Source of the DNA: JBQLZO01 sp052168315
Lineage (GTDB): Bacteria > Planctomycetota > Phycisphaerae > Phycisphaerales > UBA1924
Assembly: GCA_052168315.1 (NCBI GenBank)
Contig: JBQLZO010000025.1
Location: forward strand, 62,001-126,000
Reading direction: 5' to 3'
Length of the DNA stretch: 64,000 nucleotides
The notes beneath the pieces are model-generated. The model was not told where the DNA came from. It saw only the letters and a program-made list of their open reading frames with translations, and did not search any database. Positions 48,236-57,503 of this stretch are shown piece after piece. Each line of letters starts with the position of its first letter. The first letter of the stretch is position 1. Position numbers and translations under genes: made by a program.

Positions 48236-48748
48236 ATGCGAAATCGTGTGATTGACGGCGGCTGGCTGGGCGGTGTCGGTGGCATCGGGCGCGTTGCGGG
48301 GCTCTGCTGCGTGCTCGCGCTGGCCACGATTTCCGGTTCGCTTCTCGCGGAGTCGGCGACGGCGCAGGAACGCGCGGAGCCTGTCGCGGAGGGCGCGAAG
48401 CAGCCAGCCGCGCTGACGGTCCGTTTGATCATCGACTTCAATAACGGCGCGCAGCGGGTATACACAAATCTCGCGTGGCAGAAGGACATGACGGTCCTCG
48501 ATGCCCTGCGCCAGGCCAGCGAGCATCCGAACGGGTTCGAGCTCGAGTTCCGCGGGGCGGGCGAGACGGCGTTCATCACGGCGATCGACGGCGTCGCCAA
48601 TGAGCGTGGCGGGCGCGAGTCGAAGAACTGGCTGTTCTGGGTCAACACCCAGTTCTCCAACCGGAGCGCGGGCGTCAGCGCTCTCGCGCCGGGCGATGTG
48701 GTGCTGTGGCGGTACGACCTGTGGTCGTCGGCGACGGGCGGGCGCTGA
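48236..48748 (+). CDS. Secreted DUF4430 domain protein
   Basis: A 170-residue exported protein. A signal peptide (VAGLCCVLALATISGSLLAESATA) precedes a DUF4430 domain: VRLIIDFNNGAQRVYTNL, MTVLDALRQASEHPNGFELEF, then KNWLFWVNTQFSNRSAGV and LAPGDVVLWRYDLW. DUF4430 is related to the C-terminal domain of transcobalamin and is often found with ECF-type vitamin transporters. The membrane protein gene 161 bases downstream fits that association. ATG 48236 begins the signal peptide, but no strong ribosome-binding site is visible. Confidence 0.82.
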   Translation: MRNRVIDGGWLGGVGGIGRVAGLCCVLALATISGSLLAESATAQERAEPVAEGAKQPAALTVRLIIDFNNGAQRVYTNLAWQKDMTVLDALRQASEHPNGFELEFRGAGETAFITAIDGVANERGGRESKNWLFWVNTQFSNRSAGVSALAPGDVVLWRYDLWSSATGGR

Positions 48749-48909
48749 TCCGAAGCGGGGCTGCGGGGCGCTGCCCCCCACCAACCATCCGGCTCGGTGT
48801 GCGTTGTCGGCCGGGGGCGATGCATCTGGCGCGGCGGGGCGGGCGCGGTCGGGGGGAGGAATTTGCCGGGAGCGGGCGACGGATGCCAAACCGCCGCTAG
48901 GATGCCCGC

Positions 48910-49587
48910 ATGAACGATTCGATCGATCGAGCGCGTGCGGGTCTGGGTGTGAGCGTGGGTGTTCTGGCGCTGCTGTCGCTGGTGGCGGTGGGTGGTCGGG
49001 TCTTGTTCGAGGCGTGGCCGAATGTCGCCCCGATCGCCGGTGCGGCCCTGCTGGCGGGGCATGTCGTCGGGCGGCGGCTCGGGCGCCCGGTGCTGGCGGG
49101 CGTGGTTCCCGTCGTTGCGATGCTGCTCTCGGACCTGCTGTGGTTCGGGTCGTACGAGATCGGAATCATGATCGCGGTCTATGCCTCGCTGTGCGGATGT
49201 GTCGGGCTGGGCCTTCTGCTCGGGCGCGGGGGCGGTCGCGCCACCTGGTGGCGCGTGGGTGGGGCCTCGGTGATCGGGTCGCTCGGGTTCTTCGTGGTGA
49301 CCAACGCCGCGGTGTGGCTCGCGTGGTACCCCATGACGAGCCAGGGGCTGATGGCGTGCTTCGCCAACGCGCTCCCGTTCCTGAAGTACACGGTGCTGGG
49401 CGACCTGTTCTTCGCGGGAACGCTGTTCGGCACCTACGCCACCGCGTGCTGGGCGGTCCCGGCGCTGGGGATCAGGGCGAGCAGGCGCGCTGCGGCTCCT
49501 GCTCGCGGCTCGGGCGCTGTCGGCGGGCGCATCGGATCCGGAACCGCCGCGGAGCCCGCGCGGCTCGCGTTCGCCCGCGCTTCCTGA
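48910..49587 (+). CDS. Polytopic membrane protein, putative ECF-transporter S-component-like
   Basis: A 225-residue protein with about six predicted transmembrane helices (VGVLALLSLVAVGGRVLF, PNVAPIAGAALLAGHVVG, VVPVVAMLLSDLLW, IGIMIAVYASLCGCVGLGLL, VIGSLGFFVVTNAAVWL and YTVLGDLFFAGTLFGTYATACW). Loops such as FEAWPNVAPI and AWYPMTSQGLMACFANALPFLKYTVLGD resemble those of DUF6580/ECF-S-like proteins. The family assignment is from memory and moderate. With the DUF4430 gene upstream it may form a vitamin (possibly cobalamin) uptake pair. The ATG has AGGATG about 5 bases upstream. Confidence 0.75.
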   Translation: MNDSIDRARAGLGVSVGVLALLSLVAVGGRVLFEAWPNVAPIAGAALLAGHVVGRRLGRPVLAGVVPVVAMLLSDLLWFGSYEIGIMIAVYASLCGCVGLGLLLGRGGGRATWWRVGGASVIGSLGFFVVTNAAVWLAWYPMTSQGLMACFANALPFLKYTVLGDLFFAGTLFGTYATACWAVPALGIRASRRAAAPARGSGAVGGRIGSGTAAEPARLAFARAS

Positions 49588-49748
49588 TCGGTGCTGATCT
49601 TGCGATCCGGCGCATCGGTCGCCGGGTTTTCGTTGGGCAATTCGCCGCTGGCTGGTAGTTTGGTGACGCCGGTCGTTCGCGCACGAGCGTGCCGCGTGCG
49701 ATGGTCGCGCTCGATGCGCGCCCCACACCCCGCTCCGGAGCCAGCACC

Positions 49749-51068
49749 ATGCCGTTGAACACACCGTCGTCTTGTGCCGCCAGACGCGTCCGCCGCTCGG
49801 TCCTGAGCCTGTGCGGGCTCGGCATCGCGGCGTTTGGCGTCCCCGCCGTTGCGCAGCCGGTGCTCCCCACCCTCATCGTTGCCAACAACGGCAATGTGGA
49901 GGGCACGATCACGACCTTTACACTCAATGATGATGACACGCTGACCTTCATCGGCGAGTACGACGCGGCGACGAACCCCAACGCGATCGCGCTCTCGCCC
50001 GGCGGCTCGCGCCTGGCAGTCGGGCGCGCGTCGAGCGCGCCGGTGACGCAGGACCTGCGCGTGTATCCGGTCAATCCGGATGGGTCGCTTGCTCCGCCTT
50101 TGATCACCCAGACGCCCAAAACCCCGCTCGACCTGGCGTGGGTGGACGATTCGTTCCTGGCGGTGCTCCGCACCAACATCGAGGGCGGGCTGTACTCGGT
50201 GCTGCTGTATGAACTCGACGATGCGGGGCTGACGCTGCGGGATGAGGATCCGCTCAGCGCATTCGCCAGCGCCGTGGAGGTGCACCCCGGTCGGCCGTTC
50301 GTGTATGTCAGCGAGAGTTCGGGCGGGAACCGGATCCGCGTGTACCGCTTCACGGAGGCGTCGAAGTCATTGACCGAGATCCAGACGGTCAACACGCCGG
50401 CCTTCCCGCTCGGGCTGTCGTTCTCGACCGATGGGCGGTTCCTGTACGCGGGCGGCGGGATCTCCGGCGGTGGCAATGCGGTGCTCGCGTACGAGGTGCA
50501 GGAGAACGGGACGCTGGTCGCGGTTCCCGGATCGCCGTTCGCCTCGGGCGGCTCGTCGCCGTTCACCTTCGCGGGCGCCGACGATGGCTCGTTCCTGTTC
50601 GCGGGGCACGGCACGGACGCCACGGTGCGCACCCTCGCGGTCGATCCGGACGGCGCGCTGGCGTACACGGGTAATTTCTTCGATGTCGGGCTGCAGGGCT
50701 CGCTCGGCTCGATCGTCTCGACGCGCGACCTGATGATCGTGACGGATGAGACGACCGCGATCGATGGGATCCGCGGCGTGTATGTCTTCCGGTTCGACGA
50801 AGATGGCGCGTTCACACAGGTCGGCCCGGTGTACGACACGCAGGGGATCACGCCGGAGAAGATGGTGCTGTGGGTGCCGCCGGTCGCGCCCGAGTGCCCG
50901 GGCGATGTCAACGGCGATCTCGTCGTGGACAGCGATGACCTGGGCGTGCTGCTGGGAGAGTTCGGGTGCTCCGGCGCTGCGTGCACCGCCGATCTCAACG
51001 ATGACGGGTCGGTCGACAGCGATGACCTGGGCATTCTCCTGAGCGCGTTCGGGGCCGATTGCAACTGA
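49749..51068 (+). CDS. Secreted lactonase-like beta-propeller with GC-type dockerin tail
   Basis: A 439-residue exported protein. ATG 49749 has CGGAG 8 bases upstream; signal peptide RSVLSLCGLGIAAFGVPAVAQ. The body matches seven-bladed 6-phosphogluconolactonase/YVTN-like propellers (LIVANNGNVEGTITTFTLNDDDTL, HPGRPFVYVSESSGGNRIRVYRF, STDGRFLYAGGG, SFLFAGHGTDATVRTLAVDPDG). No clear catalytic residues were assigned, so it may be a binding protein. It ends with the dockerin pair DVNGDLVVDSDDLGVLLGEF and DLNDDGSVDSDDLGILLSAF. Confidence 0.85.
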   Translation: MPLNTPSSCAARRVRRSVLSLCGLGIAAFGVPAVAQPVLPTLIVANNGNVEGTITTFTLNDDDTLTFIGEYDAATNPNAIALSPGGSRLAVGRASSAPVTQDLRVYPVNPDGSLAPPLITQTPKTPLDLAWVDDSFLAVLRTNIEGGLYSVLLYELDDAGLTLRDEDPLSAFASAVEVHPGRPFVYVSESSGGNRIRVYRFTEASKSLTEIQTVNTPAFPLGLSFSTDGRFLYAGGGISGGGNAVLAYEVQENGTLVAVPGSPFASGGSSPFTFAGADDGSFLFAGHGTDATVRTLAVDPDGALAYTGNFFDVGLQGSLGSIVSTRDLMIVTDETTAIDGIRGVYVFRFDEDGAFTQVGPVYDTQGITPEKMVLWVPPVAPECPGDVNGDLVVDSDDLGVLLGEFGCSGAACTADLNDDGSVDSDDLGILLSAFGADCN

Positions 51069-51128
51069 GGGCGCACCCCCTCGCCGGGCAATGCGTGCGC
51101 GGCGTTCGGAGACGACGAGAGCACCAAC

Positions 51129-51728
51129 ATGGAACCAGCGTGTCTGACGGGCGAGGATGGCGTGCGGCGATGCGGCTGGGCGCGGTCCGATGCGGATCGC
51201 GCGTACCACGACGCCGAATGGGGCATCCCCAGCCGTGATGAGACGCACCTGTTCGAGATGCTCAGCCTGGAGGGGGCGCAGGCGGGGCTGTCGTGGTCGA
51301 CGATCCTGGGCAAGCGTGCCGGGTATCGCGCAGCGTTCCATGGGTTCGACATCGAGCGCATCGCCCGCATGACGCCGCGTGATGTGGACCGGCTCGTGGC
51401 CGATCCCGCGATCGTGCGTCACCGGGGCAAGATCGAGTCGGTGATCAACAACGCCAAGGCGGCGCGGATGCTGCGCGAACAGCGCGGCGTGTCGCTCGGC
51501 GCCTGGCTCTGGGAACTCGCGGGCGGGGCGCCGGTCATCAATGAGTTTTCCTCGCTGGGCACGCTCCCTGCCCAGACGCCCGAATCGAAGGCGATGAGCG
51601 CTGCCCTCCGGCGCGCGGGGTTCCGGTTCGTCGGCCCGACCACCTGCTACGCGTTCATGCAGGCGGTCGGGATGGTCGACGACCATCTGGCGTGCTGCTG
51701 GAGGAGGGCGGGCGGTTCGGGGCATTGA
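51129..51728 (+). CDS. tag: DNA-3-methyladenine glycosylase I
   Basis: Base-excision repair enzyme that removes 3-methyladenine. The 199-residue product follows the family throughout: RRCGWARSDADRAYHDAEWG at the N-terminus (zinc ligands C15 and H27), FEMLSLEGAQAGLSWSTIL, GKIESVINNAKA, and the C-terminal FRFVGPTTCYAFMQAVGMVDDHLACC, with the second pair of zinc ligands (His and Cys). The glutamate in LEGAQAGLSW is the base-binding residue of the family. GAGAG lies a few bases before the ATG. Confidence 0.95.
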   Translation: MEPACLTGEDGVRRCGWARSDADRAYHDAEWGIPSRDETHLFEMLSLEGAQAGLSWSTILGKRAGYRAAFHGFDIERIARMTPRDVDRLVADPAIVRHRGKIESVINNAKAARMLREQRGVSLGAWLWELAGGAPVINEFSSLGTLPAQTPESKAMSAALRRAGFRFVGPTTCYAFMQAVGMVDDHLACCWRRAGGSGH

Positions 51729-51818
51729 GTCCCGCCCTGATCGTTCAGAAGATTGAACGATCGATCCCCATCGGAGTGCCCGCGTGCCGGTGCGCCGGGC
51801 ACGAGAATGCATGGAGTC

Positions 51819-52463
51819 ATGTTCAGCGCCCTGACCCGCTTCCTCGCAGACCGCTCGCTGGAACTCGCTTCGATCGGACCGGATCGGCGTGCGGCGCTCC
51901 GCGCGCTCGGGGCGACGATCTCCGACATCCTCGCGGAGTCCAATGGCGGAGGCGAAAGAGGCGGGGTGGATGTGCTGTTCATCTGCACGCACAATTCGCG
52001 GCGATCGCACATGGCCCAGTTGTGGACCGCCGCGATCGCCGACCACCTCGGTCTCCCGCGGGTGCGCACCTGGTCGGGCGGCACGGAGGCGACGGCGTTC
52101 CATCCCCACGCGATCGGAGCGCTGCGGCGCGCCGGGTTCGTGATCGGGAGCGACTCCGACGATGTGCCCAACGCGGTGCAGAGCGTGCGCTGGAGCGATG
52201 GATCGCCCCCGGCCGCGTGCTTCTCGAAGGTCTACGACCAGCCGCCGAATCCGGGGCGGGGTTTCGTCGCGGTGATGGTGTGCGATGAGGCGGACGAGGC
52301 CTGCCCGATCGTCCACGGGGCTCGTGGGCGGTTCTCACTGCCCTACGCCGATCCGAAGCGTGCCGATGGCACGCCGTATGCCGAACGGGTGTACGACGAG
52401 CGATGCGCTCAGATCGCCCGGGAGATGCTGTTCATGATGCGATCGGTCGGCGCGGGCGGCTGA
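51819..52463 (+). CDS. Low-molecular-weight phosphatase / arsenate-reductase-like protein
   Basis: A 214-residue cytosolic protein. After a helical about 50-residue N-terminus (RFLADRSLELASIGPDRRAAL) it has the phosphate-binding P-loop C56-THNSR-R62-S in FICTHNSRRSHMAQ, then SGGTEATAFHPHAIGALRRAGF and VMVCDEADEACPIV. This fits the LMW protein-tyrosine-phosphatase/ArsC superfamily, in a planctomycete and Bacteroidetes branch with the N-terminal helical extension. Whether it acts on arsenate or phosphoprotein is unclear; no arsenic-resistance gene is nearby. ATG 51819 is preferred to 51807 and 51753 because it starts the conserved segment. Confidence 0.85.
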   Translation: MFSALTRFLADRSLELASIGPDRRAALRALGATISDILAESNGGGERGGVDVLFICTHNSRRSHMAQLWTAAIADHLGLPRVRTWSGGTEATAFHPHAIGALRRAGFVIGSDSDDVPNAVQSVRWSDGSPPAACFSKVYDQPPNPGRGFVAVMVCDEADEACPIVHGARGRFSLPYADPKRADGTPYAERVYDERCAQIAREMLFMMRSVGAGG

Positions 52464-52570
52464 TCGGGGACATAGGGATGGACGCGCGATGCGCTGCCCA
52501 CTATCGCGGATCGGTGCGATGCGCGGGAGGCGGGTGGCAGGAGTGCGTTGCGGAGGTGGGCGCGCCGGCG

Positions 52571-53563
52571 TCAGAGTGCGCGGTTCTCGCCCGGGACCGC
52601 GAAGGTCTCGGCGATGGCTTCGCGTGCGGCATCGTCGGTGGTGTAGAGGAAGTACACGAAGTTCTCGGTGCGCCACACGGTCATCTGGTTGCCCGACTTC
52701 GCGCACCGGTCGCTGGTGTACCGGCAGGTCGAGCGGATGGTGATGTCGCTGGTCCTGGCCTGAACGAACAGGCTGGCCCGCGCGTCGGACGGCGTCCTGA
52801 AGACTAGGTGCACGGATGCGCCCTCGCCCGGCATGCCGCACCGTCCCATGCCGGCGAATGTGAAGCCGCGGGACTCGAGTTCGCGGATCCTGGCGCACAG
52901 CCCATCGGGCATGCAGCCGAGCACTTCCTTGGCCACGCCCTCCGCGCCATCGACGCACTGGGCGGCGAACTTCTTCTGTCCCTCGGGGGCGGAGGCATCG
53001 CATGAGCGGTGCTCATGGGCGACATAGTTCACGATGCTCTGTCGGTACTCGGGCGAGAAGCCGTCGTTCGAGTTGATCGCGCGGAGCCCGCCGAACACGC
53101 CGACGCCCGCGAGCGCCAGCACTGCGGCGAGCGCCATCCACCCGGCCGCCCGGTTCCAGAACGAATGGGATCGGGTCCGCCCACCGAGCGAGATGGTCTC
53201 GCCGGTTTGGCTGCCTGGCTCGGCGGGCATGGCGACGCCCGCCGCGGATTCATTGACGAACGCCTGGAGCACCGCGACACGGAGGCTCTCCGGAGCACGA
53301 TCGCGCGACATCACGCGCGACACCGAGGCGCGGAGCTGTGACTCAAAGTCCATCTGGGACGCGAGCCGTTCGGAACCCCGCTCGCCGGTGCTCCCGCCCT
53401 GCCCGGTCGGGAGCGATCCCGAGATCGCGGACGCATCGCACTCCCCATCGGCGAGCATTCGGATCGCCGCTCCGGGGGTGCTGGCCAGGCGCGCCGCCTC
53501 GCGCGGATCCAGATTCGGATCGGCGGGGAGCGGGGAAACGGGCTGGATGGGTCGGTCGGTCAT
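52571..53563 (-). CDS. Anti-sigma-like membrane protein
   Basis: A 330-residue protein with one transmembrane helix (about 139-160, AAGWMALAAVLALAGVGVFGGL) between a cytosolic N-terminal part and an exported C-terminal domain. The cytosolic part has LDPREAARLASTPGAAIRMLADGEC and an acidic/helical segment, as in anti-sigma factors, but no standard zinc motif. The exported domain has HEHRSCDASAP, several Cys (CVDG, CMPDGLC, GMGRCGMPG, STCRYTSDRC) and could sense a signal. The ECF sigma gene is 114 bases upstream on the same strand, the usual arrangement for a sigma/anti-sigma pair. The role is inferred from position. Confidence 0.75.
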   Translation of the reverse strand: MTDRPIQPVSPLPADPNLDPREAARLASTPGAAIRMLADGECDASAISGSLPTGQGGSTGERGSERLASQMDFESQLRASVSRVMSRDRAPESLRVAVLQAFVNESAAGVAMPAEPGSQTGETISLGGRTRSHSFWNRAAGWMALAAVLALAGVGVFGGLRAINSNDGFSPEYRQSIVNYVAHEHRSCDASAPEGQKKFAAQCVDGAEGVAKEVLGCMPDGLCARIRELESRGFTFAGMGRCGMPGEGASVHLVFRTPSDARASLFVQARTSDITIRSTCRYTSDRCAKSGNQMTVWRTENFVYFLYTTDDAAREAIAETFAVPGENRAL

Positions 53564-53677
53564 CGGTGGCGGAGGTCCAGAAAGGCGTCGCTTGAAACGA
53601 TCGAGGCGTCGCGGGAGGCCCGGGGGGGAACCCGAATGTCGAATCGGCGGGGGTCGGGGGTCGGAAAGGGGTTGGGG

Positions 53678-54286
53678 TCAGGTTCTATGCTCGGCCTGCT
53701 CGCTGGAGAAACCCTGCTCGGAGGCGAATTCTTCCAGCGTTTCGCCCAAAGTCTTGCGTGCACGGTGCAATCGGCTCATCACCGTCCCAATCGGCACATC
53801 CATCATCGCCGCGATCTCGCGATACTTGAGCCCCTCGACCCCCCAGAGCAACAGGATCTCACGCTGCTCGGGAGGGAGTTCGCCGATGGCGGCCTTGAGG
53901 CGCTCGTCCACATATTCCCAGTCCAGAGATCGGAGATCGCGGACCGGGGGCGGCTCGCCGGGGATCGTGGCGTCTTCATCGGCGTCGAAGATGTCCGGGA
54001 CGGCCTGCGGGCCGCGGGCCTGTCGGCGCATCTTGGTGTAGAAGGTGTGATGGGCGATGGTGAACAACCACGCCCGCATTCCCTTGCCGCGTTCCTCGAA
54101 GTTCTCGGACGATCGAAGGGCTTTGAGGTAGGTGTCCTGCACCAGATCGGATGCCTCTTCCGGGCGGCGCGTGAGCTGGAGCGCGAGCCGATAGACCGCG
54201 TCCATGTGCTCCATCGCGAGTTGTTCGAATTCGGCTCGGTCCAACGGCACTCCGGCGGTCGGGCGCCGTGGCGAATCGGGCCTCAT
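53678..54286 (-). CDS. ECF-type RNA polymerase sigma factor
   Basis: A 202-residue alternative sigma factor of the sigma-70 family. Region 2 (HMDAVYRLALQLTRRPEEASDLVQDTYLKAL, then FTIAHHTFYTKMRR) recognises the -10 element, and region 4 (LPPEQREILLLWGVEGLKYREIAAMMDVPIGTVMSRLHRARK) the -35 element. ATG 54286 has AAGG 6 bases upstream; the frame is open far upstream, but into sequence shared with the neighbouring VWA gene. It is followed by the anti-sigma-like gene and preceded by the VWA gene at 46 bases, so the three are probably one operon. Confidence 0.92.
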   Translation of the reverse strand: MRPDSPRRPTAGVPLDRAEFEQLAMEHMDAVYRLALQLTRRPEEASDLVQDTYLKALRSSENFEERGKGMRAWLFTIAHHTFYTKMRRQARGPQAVPDIFDADEDATIPGEPPPVRDLRSLDWEYVDERLKAAIGELPPEQREILLLWGVEGLKYREIAAMMDVPIGTVMSRLHRARKTLGETLEEFASEQGFSSEQAEHRT

Positions 54287-54332
54287 TCGGGGCCTTGCCG
54301 CCACGCGGGTGCAATCTGCGATCGAAGAGGGG

Positions 54333-57300
54333 CTAGTTCTCCTCGCCCTCAGCATACCGGGCACGGGCCCGGCGTTTCGCGTCCAACAGGCTGGATCTTG
54401 ATGGCTCGTTTCGGGGCGAGGTGTCGGCTCCGGGCTTAGCACCCTTGGGATCAGCGGCGGGGTCGACTTTCGTTTCCTTGTGCTTCTCTGGTGGCGCGGA
54501 CTGGGCTCCGCCCTGGCTCCCGGCGAGTCGTGCCAGGGTCTGTCGGCGGAGTTCTGCCCGGCGCTGCTCGCGGGCGCGGGCCTCGGCGGATTGTTCCTGG
54601 TCGCCGCGATCGCCGGCGGCGGCGGTGCCGCCTGTGCGTCCGGCTGGAGCACGGCGTTCGACCGGCGCGGGTGCCTGCTCGCGGCGGGGCACGCCGGGCC
54701 CGGCGTCTTCGGCAGCGCCCGATGGGCGCCGGAGGGCCGCGACCGTCGCGGCCGCCTTGGCCGAGCGCTCCCGGACGACCGAACCGGCCGACTCGCGCAT
54801 CTCCTCGACCAGTTCGCGCGTGATCAGCCTGTCCCACGCGATGCGCCGGGTGGCCACATCGAGCACGAACAGCGCGAGGCACCAGGCGAGCAGGGCCGGC
54901 CAGATGGGCAGCGCTGCGCGCCGGGGCTCGATCCCCGCGCGGTCGAAGAGCGCGCCGGGTTCGGTGGCCAGCAGGTCGATGAGTCTCCCGCTGGATGCCT
55001 CGGCGATCGCGCGGAGCGTGGCGATGTTCGAACGCAGGTGCTGGAACTCCGGAGACAGCGCGCGCGTCGCGCCGCCGATCGTCGGCGGGAGCGGCGACCC
55101 GGCCTGCGATGGCGACACCACGACGACATACGACCCCTGGCGTCCGGCTTCGGCCCGGGCTTCGTAGGTGCCGGGCCCGGTCTGCGACAGGCGGATCTCG
55201 CGCTGCGTGCCATCTGGGTTGTAGATCTGGGCGGTCACGGTCATCAGGTCGCGCGGTCGCCCGCCCTCGTCGTACGACTCGTATCGCACGATAAGCTCAT
55301 CGCCGGAGACCTGGGCGCTGAGCTGCCCCGACTCGCCGGTCGAGGGTTGGGCCACGGTCCGCACGAACTGGCGCCAGAACTGGTCGAACTCGCCCCAGTC
55401 GAGCCAGTCGTTGGTCCATCGACCGCCGGCGTCGGAGGTGAACACGCCGACCTGCCCGCGCCCGGCGAACCAGTGCGCGAGCACCGGGAACCCGTCCGGA
55501 TGGTCGATGGCGCGGGTGACGGTCGGCTCCTCGCGATGCTGCGTCAGGACGAGCCCGCGGGCCAGAGGCGGCGAGCCGACGCCGATGAGCACCGGCGAGC
55601 CGCTTGCGCGCGTGACCGGCTCGAACGGCTGCTCGCGGATCAGCGGCTGGCGGGCCATGCGGACCTCGGAGACGAACAGCCGGGGGAGGATGTTCGGATC
55701 GAGCACCTCGTAGAACGCGCCGCCGCCGGCGGTGGCCATGTTCTCGAGCATGGTGGTGTCGGTTGAGCCGCCCAGCGCGATGGTGGTGACGGTGATCCCC
55801 GCGTCGTACACCTTCGCGGCCAGCAGGGGCGCATCGGTGGTCGCGGCGGGGTCCATGCCGTCGGTGAGAAAGATGATGTGCTTGACGGCCGCGTCGGCGT
55901 CTCGCAGTTCGTCGAAGGCGAGTTCGAGCGCGGGGATGATCGAGGTTCCGCCGCCGGCGGCGATGCCCCGCACGCGCTGCGCGTTTCGCTGCGGCTCGGT
56001 GTTCCGCTGGAGGGGGATCTCGGTGCGGGCGTTGGATGAGAAGGAGATCACGGTCACCATGTCCGTCGGGCCGAGCGTCTCCACCGCCAGCGCCGCCGAC
56101 TCGGTGGCGATCTCCATCTGCGATCGTCCGCCCAGCAGCGATGGTGCGAGCATCGACCCCGAGCGGTCGATGACCAGCGCCACGGCCACGGTCGACGAGA
56201 CGATGTCATCGGGGATCTCGAGTTCGACGGGGAGGATCTCGGCCAGCGGGCTCGTGATCCATCCCCCGGCACCGAAGGCGTCGCGCCCGCCGGTCATGAT
56301 CAGTCCGCCGCCCAGGCGTGTGACATAGTCGGACAGGATCTGCTGCGTGTTCCTCGGGACATCGCCGGCAGAGACATTCTGGAGCACGACGAGGTCGTAC
56401 GCCTGCAGCGCCAGCAGGTCGCCCGGGATGAGCCCGGGGTTGACCACATCGATCGCGATGTCGGCGTTGCGGACGATGGCCGCGAGGGTGTCGGCGTTGG
56501 GATTGTCGGCCTCGCGCTGGCCGCGCACGATGAGGACCCGGCCGGGTCCGGGCGTGACGGTGAACGACTCGGCGGTGTTGTTGGCCGCGATGCGGTCCAT
56601 CGCGGGATCGTCGGGGATGAACACCGGCTCGATCCGGTGCAGGATGCGCTCGCGGTCCAGCGGCACTTCCACCACGACGGTGTTGATTCCGGCGTTCAGC
56701 GACACCGGGCGGTCGCGCCCCGGGAGCCCGGGAGAGATGTCCAGTTGCTCGCCCTCGTACACGAGCCGGAGGCGGCCCGTGGCAGCGTCCGTCGCGCGGA
56801 GCACGACGCGGACCGCGACGGTCGCGCCCTGGGCAGACTGGGGCGGCGTGTCGACGGCCTCGATCATGACCTCGTTGCGCACGCTGTACGGGATGGGCAC
56901 GACATCGATGGGCGTGTTGATGGCGGCGAGTTCTCTGGCGGCCTCGACCGGATCGCCGCCGGTGGCGTTGCCATCGGAGATGAGCACGAGCCGGCGGGCC
57001 GCATCGGGCGGGAACAGCGTCTCGGCGAACCGCAGGGCCTGGGCGATGTCCGAGCCCGGCGACATGGAGCGTGTGATGTCGAACGCGAGCTCATCGCCGG
57101 CGGTGGGCAGGGCGGTCGCCATGGCCTGGGCATCGAAGACGACGACGCCGAGCAGGTCGTCGGGCGATCGGACGCCCGCGGCGCGGTCGATGAACTCGCG
57201 CATGGCCCGGGAGGGGCGGACGCGCTCGCCGCCGGCGGTGAGGGTTGCGAATTCCTCGCCGAGCTGCGTGACGGACTGCGAGACATCGACGACGATGATC

Positions 57301-57503
57301 GTGGCGAGGCGGTCGGAGGTCCGCACCGCGGCCGCGCCGGCGAGGACCAGCGTGATCAGCGTGAGCACCCCGACCCGGGCCACGACCGCCGAGATCGCCC
57401 GCGCACGGCTCATGGAATGCAGCCAGCGGAGCCCGGTGATCGCCACGGGCACGCAGAGCAGCAGCAGCCAGAGAAAGACCGGGCTTTCGAAGGTGAGCGA
57501 CAC
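54333..57503 (-). CDS. Large membrane protein with two VWA domains and glutamine-amidotransferase-like domain
   Basis: About 1056 residues from GTG 57503, a start without a visible ribosome-binding site. Two N-terminal helices (SPVFLWLLLLCVPVAITGL, VGVLTLITLVLAGAA) are followed by a first VWA-type domain with DVSQS at 73-77. A middle region (RRLVLISDGNATGG, then VLIVRGQREADNPNADTL, YDLVVLQNV) resembles the class I glutamine-amidotransferase-like fold common in this planctomycete family. A second VWA domain has DRSGS near 418 and IIFLTDGMDPA. A C-terminal helix (PIWPALLAWCLALFVLDVAT) is followed by a long Arg/Ala/Pro-rich cytosolic tail. It may be a surface metal-dependent binding protein. It heads an operon with the ECF sigma and anti-sigma genes. 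Confidence 0.85.
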   Translation of the reverse strand: MSLTFESPVFLWLLLLCVPVAITGLRWLHSMSRARAISAVVARVGVLTLITLVLAGAAAVRTSDRLATIIVVDVSQSVTQLGEEFATLTAGGERVRPSRAMREFIDRAAGVRSPDDLLGVVVFDAQAMATALPTAGDELAFDITRSMSPGSDIAQALRFAETLFPPDAARRLVLISDGNATGGDPVEAARELAAINTPIDVVPIPYSVRNEVMIEAVDTPPQSAQGATVAVRVVLRATDAATGRLRLVYEGEQLDISPGLPGRDRPVSLNAGINTVVVEVPLDRERILHRIEPVFIPDDPAMDRIAANNTAESFTVTPGPGRVLIVRGQREADNPNADTLAAIVRNADIAIDVVNPGLIPGDLLALQAYDLVVLQNVSAGDVPRNTQQILSDYVTRLGGGLIMTGGRDAFGAGGWITSPLAEILPVELEIPDDIVSSTVAVALVIDRSGSMLAPSLLGGRSQMEIATESAALAVETLGPTDMVTVISFSSNARTEIPLQRNTEPQRNAQRVRGIAAGGGTSIIPALELAFDELRDADAAVKHIIFLTDGMDPAATTDAPLLAAKVYDAGITVTTIALGGSTDTTMLENMATAGGGAFYEVLDPNILPRLFVSEVRMARQPLIREQPFEPVTRASGSPVLIGVGSPPLARGLVLTQHREEPTVTRAIDHPDGFPVLAHWFAGRGQVGVFTSDAGGRWTNDWLDWGEFDQFWRQFVRTVAQPSTGESGQLSAQVSGDELIVRYESYDEGGRPRDLMTVTAQIYNPDGTQREIRLSQTGPGTYEARAEAGRQGSYVVVVSPSQAGSPLPPTIGGATRALSPEFQHLRSNIATLRAIAEASSGRLIDLLATEPGALFDRAGIEPRRAALPIWPALLAWCLALFVLDVATRRIAWDRLITRELVEEMRESAGSVVRERSAKAAATVAALRRPSGAAEDAGPGVPRREQAPAPVERRAPAGRTGGTAAAGDRGDQEQSAEARAREQRRAELRRQTLARLAGSQGGAQSAPPEKHKETKVDPAADPKGAKPGADTSPRNEPSRSSLLDAKRRARARYAEGEEN

